64,000 bases of DNA from Branchiostoma lanceolatum (lineage: Eukaryota; Chordata; Leptocardii; Amphioxiformes; Branchiostomatidae): the NCBI RefSeq assembly GCF_035083965.1, contig NC_089723.1:5975501-6039500 (forward strand). The letters are read 5' to 3'. The number at the start of each line of letters is the position of its first letter. The first letter of the stretch is position 1. A program made the translations under genes and the position numbers. The notes under the pieces are model-generated. The model had not been told where the DNA came from. It saw nothing but the letters and a program-made list of their open reading frames with translations, and made no database searches. Shown piece by piece: positions 54,220 to 64,000 of this stretch.

Positions 54220-54375
54220 TGATGCACAACAGACCGGCAAAATTATTGCCAATGTCAAATATCCGGACACACAAACACGCAGACACACACACAGACATAC
54301 ACTCCAAAACAATACCTCCATTTTTCCTGGAGGTAGTGAATTGCCTGGTAAAAATTCAGTAGACCACCACCCCCA
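54220..54375 (+). mobile_element. Family M repeat, tail fragment
   Basis: CAGACACACACACAGACAT tract followed by CCAAAACAATACCTCCATTT and TCCTGGAGG, the same end as 44,400-44,500. The body is missing. Confidence 0.7.
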
Positions 54376-54804
54376 CACACAAAGTCAGAATAGTATGTTA
54401 TAATGAAATCTGTACACGTACATCAGCACTTGTTGACATAACAATCAGGTATAAATGTAGAATTGATTGAAATTGTCTGGTTCCCGAAATTGGTGGGTAA
54501 CTTTGTTCACTTAAACATGCTTTCTATTTTGTATTTCATTCAAATTGCCAAATTGTCATGATTTCGCTTAATAGACCGCACCTATTTCCGTCTTTTAAAA
54601 GTTAGTAATCATATACAATTAGGAAAACAAAGGTCTGAGAGCAAAACTTGAATCTGGAAACAATCATTACCTGATACTATGTAAACCAAGATACCCTGAT
54701 TCTTGCCTTTCTTGTCTTTATTTCACAGCAACGTCTAAAAGCAGTGTCTAAAAGCGCATAAAATCCGCCATTCTCCAGCACCAAACACGCATCATCCACA
54801 TCCG

Positions 54805-57800
54805 ATGTCGCTTCGAAGCACCCAGGAGGCTAACCTTGCGAACAGGGCAACCACACTGCCAAGCGTCCGGGACCCTAACCCCTCCTACAAGCCAATCAAG
54901 CTGCCAAGCACCAGGGACCTGAACCCCGCATACAGGCCATCCGTCCCGAACTCAAGAGAAAACGTCCAGAACCCGAGCCCAACGTACCCACAAACCGTGC
55001 CGATGTACCAACCAGACATTCCCCCTGAACCTGCTCCAGATGCGGCTGGTAAGAATCCCAGCATCCAGCCATATGCAGTTACAGATCTGCAAGATGGTGA
55101 GTCAGCCTCATGGCGAGCCAACAATGACAGCGCTCACCTCACCGTTGCCCATGTTACAAATGACGAAATGGCCACTGCTACCAGTTCAGCTGCATATCAG
55201 AATAGTGCTGCTGCTTTAAACCCCGGCAGCAATGATGGCAATCCATGCCGCCAGCCACACGCTGTTACACATCTCAATGAGGATGAAACTGCCTTCAAAC
55301 CAACCAAGCGTAATGCCATCGTCTGTCGGCCAAACGACGCTACATCCCAGTGCCCTGACGAAACCGCTGTGAGGCAAGGTGACAGCGTTGACAACGTTTT
55401 CATCCAGCCATACGCTATCAGATACCAGGAGGAGGAAGATGATGGCAACAGCATACCCACAGAAGGTGGTACTTTAACAGGGAACACATCAGTGGGTGCA
55501 GCCGCGCCTCCTGACGTCGATATTGAACCGTATGCCGCTGCCTACGTGGGTCAGGGAGGCGTGACATTTCTTACGAAACGTTCGGAAGGACCGGAAACGT
55601 CTACAAGAAGCAGAAATTACGTCTCTACCAGATTGGAGGGAGGCGATGCGGCCAGCGCTGACAGTGCCTCTGTCGGGAATGATGGCGACACACATGACGC
55701 TCGGCAATTGCAAGTTCCGCCGATCCAGAATCCGATTTACGTGCACAACGCTGAAAACCCGATGTACCGGCCAAACGTTGGACAACTAACTTGCGGTAAG
55801 ACGCACGCCCTTATTACTTGGTGTCTATTTTCATGTTTCTCCGTGTATTTTATTTCCACCTTTCTTGCATAATATGAAGAATACCGTTAGTAAGCCGGTT
55901 CACGGTTTAAACCGTGCATGCGCTGTGATCTGAATTGTGGGAAATATGTCAAAGATTAGAGCCTTTGAAATAAAGCACGCTTGGACATGTATAAAGGGAA
56001 AGGGATCTCGAACCAGTTTAGCTCAAATGAACTCAATGAAGATGAGCTACTCTTCCACTGGTCGTGACAGAGAAGACAGACGCTATGTACAGTATTTACA
56101 GGTTCAATGTACCGGGGAAATTCCCCTAGCTCTTTTCGACAAGCACAATGAACAGTGGACCACGGCTTAACGTCCCGTCCTAAGGACTGCGATCTCTAAC
56201 GGTAGCGTGCATGTCGGGTGGGCGACACAGCCGGGATCGAACCCGGGGCTTCTAGTTCCAGAGGCAAGATCGCTAACCACTGGAGTACAAACGCACGGTA
56301 TAGAGTGAGACCTGACCGTTTTTCAGTGTAAAACGTGAAGCGGCTTATTGTGTTCCCTCCTATCACATTACAGGTAGCTTTCTGGGGTGCATGTACATGT
56401 ATTACCGGATGTACCGCAGCTATGCTTTGGCAGCTGCCATCCTGCTTGTGAGTTTTACCTTTGCCGGATTATACTTCACCAAGAACGCGCAGGATGTCCA
56501 CAAGGTACGCCCAAGTTTTCAAATTCTAGATGTAGGATCTTATCATGCCAAATGCATCTTCTTATTCCTATGATACAAATAGTGTGTGGCAAAGTTATGC
56601 TTTAAAAATTCTCTGAAGGTTTTCTGTATTTACGTAACACAACAACTTCTGTATACGTATAGCCGGTGAAACCGTCCTTCGTCGTAACATGCTAGTTTTA
56701 CAACTGGTGGCAGCTTGTCATATCACACTCACCGACCTGTCACACCTAACCCCTGCAATCATTGTTCTGTTATCGTCCTATCCAAATTTGACATCAGACC
56801 ACTTTCTATTACAATTCGATACCATCTGCTTTTTGATTTACCTACAGCCGACAACAGCCGTTGGCACTACCGTCACCTTTGTTAATACTGATGACACTGC
56901 AATGGCTGATTTGATGTCCTCGGTAAGCGAGTTTTTTTTCTCAATAACAATAACATATTTTTTTCTAATACGTAACGTAACATGACCTATTTACGTGCAG
57001 AACCTATTTACGTCCGGTTTGGCTCATGTCCACATGTCGCGGTGTATTATGCCAAAGCCTGTTCTCATGATCAATACAGTACATCATAAGTATGATCCTT
57101 AGCCATCTCTTTAATTTTTGAACAGCAAAACATAATGGCCATGCGTTTACCACGTGAACGCCACGTGCCGCGCATATGTGGGAAATCACAGATAAACATT
57201 TTTTTTTTCCATCGCGTTAAGCAAGTGGCCGGACAGACATACTGATTTTACTATCATTTGTCTGCAGACTACTTTGGACAGTTACTGTGCATTTTTTTTC
57301 TGGTCTATGTTCTTCAAGCATAGCGCTAGTAGGGAAAAGATTCAGAAGTGGACGATAATGGGTTACCCTAGCACAATTCTTCATCATATACCTCAGTATA
57401 AATACATGCTCGCACGGCGTTAAACAGGCGGAAAAAAAAACTTACAGACCATGCATTTTCTTTTTAGAAGAGCTGATATTTCTGACCATGGGTTTAAAAT
57501 TTGGCTCTGTCCGTGCGGTTTTAAGATAAATACGTTTTGAATAAATCGGACGTTAATTGGTCATATTACGTTATATGAATCGCTGCCAACTTTATATCTC
57601 CTCCCGCCTTCAGTCGACACAAGCTATGAACACTGCCACCACCACTGATCACTTTACGCCTGGACATCCTACCCACAACAGTGCTACTTCTGCAAAGAGT
57701 TCCGACATGCACAACTCCACACTACCAGCAACCTCCCAAGGTAAAGTTAGACGTGCGTGTAATAACCATTAAATGATGTCATATTCTTTACAAATTGAAT

Positions 57801-58871
57801 TAGAAAGACTTATTGACCCCGGCCACCATGTTTTATGTTGACCCGTTGACCAGTTTCCATAATTTTCTATGCTTCAATAATACATAAGTATGATTCATTT
57901 CTATGTTGCGCAGAAACTGTGGTTTTTATATGTTTATATGTGGAAAGGAACATTTGTAGCTCGTTAAAAGCTACTACTAATTTATCATGTATTGATTTTA
58001 CGAACCACGTTACATAGTGATTTCTGGGTCTTCCGAAGAATATTCGGAATCAGCGACAGTCGTCTTTGGCAGGGAAGGGTCAGAACCGGGAAGGTTTAAC
58101 CGCAACTACGGAGTGGCCGTGTCTGCTGACAAGGAGATATTCGTGACTGATATGCGCAACAAACGAGTACAAGTCTTCAGCATGGATGGCGTCTTTCTCC
58201 GCCTCTTTACAACGGTCGTGCCCGGTGAAGAGGTACGCAAAATCCAACCTTGCGGTGCTGCAATTGATGTAGAAGGCCATTTTTGGCTCGTGGGATACTC
58301 AGTTGAGATGGGAGTAAGCTTACATGTGGTACAGTACAACAAAAGCGGCCTGCCAATGACCACCTTCGTCGAACACAGCTGGGCTCCCTACCCCAGCATC
58401 GCCGTGGACCTGCGCAACAACAGAATCGTCGTGGTGGCTTCTACACAAATCTTCATTCTCCAGTCAAACGGTACAATCTATCGTCGCTTTGAAACAGAGC
58501 AAAGATTGGACTTCTCTTACGTCACAACCGACCTGGAAGGCAACATCTTTGCCACGGACACCTCTCATTCCATAGTTCACGTGTACGATCACTTCGGACA
58601 GCGGAGGTTTACATTTGGAGACGTTGGGCTCGGTAAAGAGAAACACGTTCTACCCAGAGGCATTTGCTTCAGCAGATCCGGCCGCATTCTCGTGGCTGAT
58701 TGGGCAAACGGGGAGATAGACATGTTCACAAGCCGCGGGGAGTTTGTCCGCACTGTTGTCAACATTACAAACCCATGGGGCATTGCTGTGGGTCCGGATG
58801 GACAGTTGGTGGTGACCAATATACAAGACAATACTGTAACTATATTTCCACGCCAAACGGTTCTTAATTGA
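54805..58871 (+). CDS. Single-pass membrane protein with NHL beta-propeller (5 exons, 725 aa)
   Basis: Function unknown. Exons 54805-55795, 56374-56504, 56848-56922, 57614-57740 and 58018-58871 join in phase. Exon 1 encodes a ~330-residue Pro/Asn/Tyr-rich, disordered-looking region. It has two RDxNPxYxP units (near residues 22-45) and four spaced PYA-type units (SIQPYAV ~88, CRQPHAV ~149, FIQPYAI ~199, DIEPYAA ~240). Exon 2 encodes one membrane helix (SYALAAAILLVSFTFAGLYF, ~346-365) preceded by Arg/Tyr, so the N-terminus is probably cytoplasmic (type II). A Thr/Ser-rich stalk follows (exons 3-4). Exon 5 encodes an NHL-type propeller: FGREGSEPGRFNRNYGVAVS, then NKRVQVFS, DLEGNIFATDTSH and GRILVADWANGEI. 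No RING or B-box is present, so it is not a TRIM protein. A receptor or adhesion role is only a guess. Confidence 0.86.
55890..56330 (-). mobile_element. tRNA-derived SINE plus attached repeat, intron 1 of the NHL gene
   Basis: On - it carries TAGCGATCTTGCCTCTGGAA (A-box side) and GGGTTCGATCCCGG (B box), followed by a unique body (TCGAAAAGAGCTAGGGG). The body also occurs at 63,460-63,795. A family G MITE fragment (AAGCCGGTTCACGG) precedes it. Confidence 0.78.
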
Positions 58872-60864
58872 TTGTTATCAAAACTAGCCTTAAACCTTTC
58901 CTTGAAATCTTGTAGTAAGAAGTACCATTACCTCCATGGAGAATGGTGGTATTGTTTTTGGTGCGTGTGTGTGCCTGTATGTGCCAAGGAGGTCGGGGTG
59001 GATTTTGCCCCCCCCCCCCCACGTCGTAGAATCCCAATTCCAAAGACAAACAAGAGTCCGTGAAGTATTCATAGTGTGTACATTGTGGGTGAGGCGTTTG
59101 TTAATTTCCTTTGCTAGTGACCTGCTCAGCTGTAAGATAAATGCATGAAATGGATCTTGATGTAAGGTGTGAAATAACAGACAATTACTATCCTGGTTTA
59201 TTTTGTTGTATTTGTCGATTGATTGTGTAAGGATGGGCTATTATACTGGATAATTGTTAATGATGGCCCAAACGTAATGGTTTGGTCCATTTTATGTCAT
59301 CTTTATCATGAAGCACTATTTCTCGATTAGAACCGTAAGTCTATATCATCATGTGATACTTTAGTACCTATGCAGCAACGGAATCGTGGGTTCTTGTATG
59401 TGTAGCCAGGTGTGAAAATTGCATTTTTGATAAGCGGTAATTAAAGAATTACAAGTATTAACCCACACAAATTGCATGTCTACACAGACAAGTATTGTTT
59501 TATAGCAAGTAAAGAAAAGTGATTATTTATCTTTTTCTTTCAATACAGAGAGGTCAACCTGCTGAAAAGTACGTTTTAACAGCATGGCACAGATCTGATC
59601 TAGAAATTCCGGGAAAAGTCCAAATTTAGATGTAGATGGCCCCTTTTGAAGATTATCAAGGAACCATTCAGCCTTACAACTAAGATGTTTCAGAAATCAC
59701 AAATATGCAGAATAATCTCATTCCATGATTTATTGCAGACTTGCCTGATCTATAGCTATCAACCTATTTGCCACAAAAAAGGCTAATTTGTATTATCGTA
59801 ACATTTCCCGAAGGTCAGAGGTCACCGGATCTCGCAATTCGGTGAAACCGCCCGGAAGTGACACTGAATCGGCCGGCGGCCACTTTTCTGAGATACATAT
59901 CTCAACAATCTTTCCTCCCCTGCGTTAACTTTTTACAGCGACATATTTTCGAGAGATTTCTACGCGAACAGACAATGATGGTTAACTGCAGTGGTGGAGT
60001 CGCTTTTATCAGCGACAGTCAACCAACAAACATAACAACGTCCATAAGAAGGGCACCAGGCGGGTGTGACCAAGATGTGCAATTGCCCCGGCTTTGTGTC
60101 TGGTGTCAGGATATGATAAATTGTTTTGTCTTCCTGGAATATCTTTAGCATCAGACGCGAATACATTACCGTAAATGGTCAAAATCATTTATGGTGTTGT
60201 GTTTTACTCCTTGACAACATGAGACCACGCCAACCCCATCGTCTACATAACACGTCATCACTAAAATTAGAGTTCCACGACCTCGTGCCTTCACCAATTG
60301 GTGGTTGTCTCATCAAGTATGGAAAGCTTGCCCTACTTTGCATAATTGCTGTATGGTGATGTTACCCTGGACATATGTCACAAATATCTCATCTTACTGG
60401 GAAACGAAACATATTTTAACAAATAAGTTAGAACTAAGTTAAAACTATATGTATTGAATGCTTTCACTTATTTTTTTGTTTGTTAACTTTTGTGTATATA
60501 AGTATATAACTGTATAAATCATATTCCTTTCTTGTCTGATGGCGCGTTAATATACGTTGTATTAACTTGAGTGCGCTGTCATCTTGTCTGTATTTGTTAT
60601 TCATGTTGTTTAATGAAAATTAAAAAATCTCATCATGAAATTACCAAGTGTGATACCCTTCTATGTTAACAGACTAGGCCTACCAGGAAAACATAATGTC
60701 CATTCAAGATTTGCTCCAAAAAAATTTGACTTATATCTAAATGTAACATTAGAAATGTCATTAGACTAACAAATCTATATACGTAGCACATGTATGTGTG
60801 CTTGAGTAACATGTAGCATCCAGTAGTAGGTCTTTGTGATAGTCACCACATATGACGAGCAGTC
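58872..60864. other. Gap between the NHL gene and the decayed transporter exon
   Basis: A family M tail lies at 58,925-59,030. The rest is AT-rich with no motif-bearing frame. Confidence 0.55.
58925..59030 (-). mobile_element. Family M repeat, tail fragment
   Basis: CCTCCATGGAGAATGGTGGT then TTTTTGGTGCGTGTGTGTG, matching 47,125 and 12,235. The body is lost after a poly-C run. Confidence 0.68.
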
Positions 60865-61010
60865 AGAGGTAGTTCCTTCTGCGTATCAGAAAGAAGGAAA
60901 GAAACAACCAACGGACGCTACATAGGAGCCGACAGAAAATGAGATTTTATTGGTATCTGAGCATGAAACTATTGTGTGATCTTTGTTCCAATTTATCAGC
61001 ACAGTGAGAC
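60865..61010 (+). pseudogene. Decayed copy of the transporter's last exon and 3' UTR
   Basis: AGTTCCTTCTGCG, GAAACAACCAACGGACGCTAC and GATTTTATTGGTATCTGAGC align with the end of exon 4 of the MCT gene (44,610-44,770), including TTGTTCCAATTTATCAGCAC in the 3' UTR. Stops and length changes break the frame. It marks the start of the second copy of a segmental duplication. Confidence 0.8.
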
Positions 61011-61409
61011 ACAAGTTAAGCTTCAAATTATTACATAACATTGCCGCCAAACCTCAAATAATGCCTATATAACACAATCTCTTGCGCTGTCCAGTGAAAA
61101 GATGATGACAGGCGACGGACAAAAACAGCGAGTCATTGATAATATCTGATTTTTTAAACGATAGAAATTTACATCTTCTGTCGGTCATCCATATAGATAA
61201 GTAGGAAAATTTCTTTGCTGTTACTCCCTTCTATCACATAGACAGCTACATGCAATTCGAAGTAAATAGCAGTTTATGCAAAGTGCATCAAATGTTAAAA
61301 AATAATGGTAGTTTATTGCTCCTTCCAAGGAGGTTATTATATCCTTGCTCCTTCCGGAAGGAGTTGTCCAAACAGGATGACGTCATCGTACGTCATCGTG
61401 TTTTTAGGC

Positions 61410-62850
61410 TCAATATTTGACGTAGCGAAACACGATGGTGTCCCCATTGTACACCGAGATCAGGTCCACACCTGGAGTAGGGTAGAATGACATAAACAAA
61501 TAAACTAAAAAACAAACAAACAAACAAACAGACATGTCATTGATAACATAGATCTGTGATGTCGATGGTATTGGTAGCGATATTATAATTCCAAATTTAG
61601 ATTATGTTCCGTAAACGTAGTATTTACTTAAGTTGTATGATAAAGACGACATAACAAAGTATGCACTTTTTAATGTCAGCTATAAGTGGGTATATATGGG
61701 GCAAATCTAAATGCTACGTGCATTCAAACGTGTACATGTCATTGCTAGCCTTCAAAAACTGTACATACCCCGCTAATATCAAGTTGAATGTACACGTAAC
61801 CGTCGCGTTTTAATAGTTTCGATGCTACAGATAGATTTGAATATATCTTTAGATGCAACAACCCAAACAATGCAAAAATAGGTAAATATATAAAATACTG
61901 TTTTGTCATTAGAAAAAATACCGAAACTAATGATTAGCCCCACTCGATTGTAACGCTATACATGTATCAAAGACTTATGCTAGTCCTTATTGTATTAGTA
62001 ATTAGGATGTCAAGTTTTATTCTATACCTCTATTTTGTATTATGTTTTAATAGTTGTTGCCATTCATTGTACCGTGTACAATTGTCGTTCAATAATGTTC
62101 TTCTATGATAATCAGTGAAATATATTCACTCGATACCAGTAATACTACCGTGATTAACGGAGTGATGTACCTTGTAACAAATGTATAAACAAGATATTTG
62201 TGCGGGAGATATATTGATTATCTATGGAATGTTATCTGTATTGTGTATAACGTTACATTCTCATTGGAATACAAAATTTCTATACGTATACGCACATTTC
62301 ATTTCTGAAACCATGTGTACGTGTGTCGTTTGAATTAACTTAACGTTAACGTTTAGCCATGCTTCTAGCACTAATAACAATAACTTTCTCCAACTGTTGC
62401 GCCAGCTAGTCTTTCTTTTTTGGGGGCCAAAAAGGAGTGAAAAGTATGCCAAGGGAGTCGGCTATGGAGAGAGGGCCCAATATGCCATCTACGTGCAAAC
62501 TTTTATGGCGGACTTACTTCTGTGGCATGTTATCCGTCTATTAGGCCAATTTCTACGATTTTTCCAGCGACCTGTGGAGCCTGGTAGAGGCTTATTACAT
62601 ACAGTGCAAGGTACTGACGGAGAAAACAAAAGTAGAGACGGTGGGTGAAGAGTAAATAAATAAAAAAAATTTTCTCTGACTTACCGCGATCAAATGCACT
62701 TCCTTGGCCGTCCTCAAAGCTCCAATAGGTGCCCTGCTTGTCGTCCTCCTCCAAGCCGTTGATGGAATAGATGAAGTGGGACCAGAACTGGCCGTACCAA
62801 CTGGCATTAAACCTACAAATGCAGAACGCCGATCCCTTTATTACGCAAAT

Positions 62851-62883
<33 letters not shown>

Positions 62884-63436
62884 CCAATCAACCAATAGCC
62901 TTTATTTACACTGGAAATGTCCTGTCGGCCTTGGCCGTTTTCCCCAGAGGTCCAGTTTGGAGGGGAGGATGTCACAGGAACACAGATAAAATCCTTCACC
63001 GACAAGTTCGCCAAATTCTGATCACTTGGTTTTCTCATTAACATCTTTACCATTGACGCGTTTATCTTACGTATTTTCTATGTCTTCATTTTTGATTTTC
63101 TGACTGCCTTGTAATTTTCCTGGCATATTTTACATGACGACACACAGATATTCAACACGCTCCAGGGGCTGGGAGTCACTAGAAACAACTGGGGAGTCTA
63201 TGCCGAGAGCAGACCAGCCTGGCGAGCCCTATGCATGTCTGCAGCCGCCATGCATCAGACACTGATGCCTGCGAATGATTGATTGACATAGACTTACGTG
63301 ATGGCGCCATTGTAAAACGCCTGCAGCAGCATGTTGTAGACAGAAGTGCCCGGAGGAACCTCCACTTCGGCCACTGTGGAAGGGCAGCTTGGGTTAACGG
63401 CATTCTCCACCTTCAGTGTCACTGTGGCTAACCCGT
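61410..63436 (-). CDS. DUF4430 gene B, three exons, continues past the right edge or lacks a found 5' end
   Basis: Exons on -: 63436-63298, 62812-62685 and 61471-61410, with GT-AG borders and matching phase. They encode GLATVTLKVEN, a Cys (NPSCPS), VEVPPGTSVYNMLLQAF, then FNASWYGQFWSHFIYSINGL...YWSFEDGQGSAFDRG, then VDLISVYNGDTIVFRYVKY and a stop. This covers essentially a whole DUF4430 domain, known from transcobalamin/intrinsic-factor C-termini and small secreted proteins. No signal peptide or start was found up to 64,000, so the 5' end is outside or unrecognised. Its C-terminus differs from gene A: an insertion at about 61,317-61,405 replaces the proline-lysine tail. The ligand is unknown; cobalamin binding would need the alpha-barrel domain, which is not seen here. 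Confidence 0.78.
61840..62105 (+). mobile_element. LINE 3' remnant between gene B exons
   Basis: RCNNPNNAKIGKYIKYCFVI in translation, then GTTGCCATTCATTGTACC and TTGTCGTTCAATAATG. Same family as 40,930-41,235. Confidence 0.68.
62395..62600. repeat. Palindromic interspersed repeat (third copy)
   Basis: AGGGAGTCGGCTATGGAGAG, TGTTATCCGTCTATTAGG and CGACCTGTGGAGCCTGGTAG match 37,447-37,620 and 38,400-38,575. Confidence 0.7.
62850..62897 (+). repeat. (AATC)n microsatellite
   Basis: About eleven AATC units next to the gene B exon at 62,685-62,812. Confidence 0.95.
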
Positions 63437-63459
63437 CTGTGAAAATAATTGGAAAACTG

Positions 63460-63795
63460 AAGCAAGGGAAAGTAAGGAAAGTGAAAGTGATCTCGAGACG
63501 AACCAGTTTAGCTCAAAATGAACCTCAATGAACAGATGAGCTTATCTTCCACTGGTCGTGACAGAGAATACAGACGCTATGTACAGTATTTATAGCTTCA
63601 TTGTACCGGGGAAATTCCCTAGCTCTTTTCGACAAGCACGATGAACAGCAGACCAAGGCTTAACGTCCCGTCCTAAGAACTGCGACCCTTTCCGGTAGCG
63701 TGCATGTCGGATGAGCGACACAGCCGGCATCGAACCCGGGGCTTCTAGTTCCAGAGGCAAGATCGCTAACCGCTGGACTACGCACGCTACCTACT
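63460..63795 (-). mobile_element. tRNA-derived SINE, second full copy
   Basis: Closely matches 55,975-56,330. On - the head reads TAGTCCAGCGGTTAGCGATC and GGGTTCGATGCCGG. Confidence 0.8.
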
Positions 63796-64000
63796 GACAC
63801 GACCAAGGGGTGGACAGAAAAAAAGTACAAGGACTGATGTTGTCAAGACCTCTCAGAAATGCTGTGATGCTGATATTGGAAATTCACCAATGGTTGTAAT
63901 GCTATAATACAATAGGTTTATGAAAATTGTATGTTTTATCGCATTATTGCCGTTGTAAATCATTACTACTGTCACTAGGCCAAAGTTGCATGACACCAAT

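Larger units (their letters stand above)
48600..54804. other. Long intergenic region without a recognised gene
   Basis: AT-rich, with short random frames. Contains a minisatellite (48,745), a short palindrome (50,183-50,217), a family H hairpin (51,791), a long CA tract (53,088), a 547-bp inverted-repeat element (53,412) and a family M tail (54,220). The stretch ~49,840-50,165 (AAATTTCAGCTCAGTTGGTC, GACCGAGCTGAGTCGAT) looks like an interspersed repeat. Confidence 0.55.

Noticed and set aside
56200..56300. tRNA gene
   Set aside because: A and B boxes are visible but the sequence does not fold as a cloverleaf with an anticodon arm, and the same unit with an attached body recurs at 63,460. It is a SINE head.
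54805..58871. TRIM-family E3 ligase
   Set aside because: The NHL repeats are present but there is no RING, B-box or coiled coil, and a membrane helix precedes the propeller.
59858..60148. 96-codon frame as a small gene
   Set aside because: No signal peptide, domain, splice support or repeat homology; length is within chance for this region.

Overview
The window looks like genomic DNA of a lancelet (Branchiostoma, amphioxus). This is inferred from spliced animal genes with GT-AG introns, two Toll-like receptors with Drosophila-Toll-type ectodomains, a vertebrate-style CYP2 P450 and MCT transporter, and a dense load of short fold-back elements and decayed non-LTR retrotransposons. No bacterial or phage feature is present. 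Species and all functions are inferred from sequence alone.

Layout. 1-1,565: 3' end of a LINE. 1,690-9,990 and 27,670-35,915: the two arms of a large inverted duplication. Each arm carries a complete four-exon Toll-like receptor gene (2,782-9,927 on +; 34,802-27,742 on -), and the two genes point towards each other. The ~17.7 kb spacer holds a four-exon sulfotransferase-like gene (11,760-16,428, +) and a complete seven-exon CYP2-type P450 (18,152-27,142, +). 35,916-41,369 is repeat-rich and without a recognised gene. 41,370-44,745: a four-exon monocarboxylate transporter (+). 46,148-47,691: the last two exons of a DUF4430 (transcobalamin/intrinsic-factor C-terminal type) gene on -. 54,805-58,871: a five-exon single-pass membrane protein with an extracellular NHL propeller (+). 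60,865-63,436: a second copy of the MCT-tail plus DUF4430 segment, with a degraded MCT exon and three DUF4430 exons of a gene that continues past the right edge.

All splice junctions were assigned by eye from GT/AG sites, phase agreement and family motifs. Every multi-exon model keeps phase from first to last exon.

The two receptors are nearly identical in the membrane and TIR parts and differ more in the leucine-rich repeats. Both carry a 29-bp tandem repeat that multiplies the 5' splice site at the end of the large ectodomain exon. Only the first donor keeps the TIR reading frame, so this site could control full-length versus TIR-truncated receptor. The rest of the window is shaped by transposable elements. 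They include a hairpin family with 9-bp target duplications, several paired-end MITE families, tRNA-derived SINEs, and a family that carries most of the CA microsatellites.
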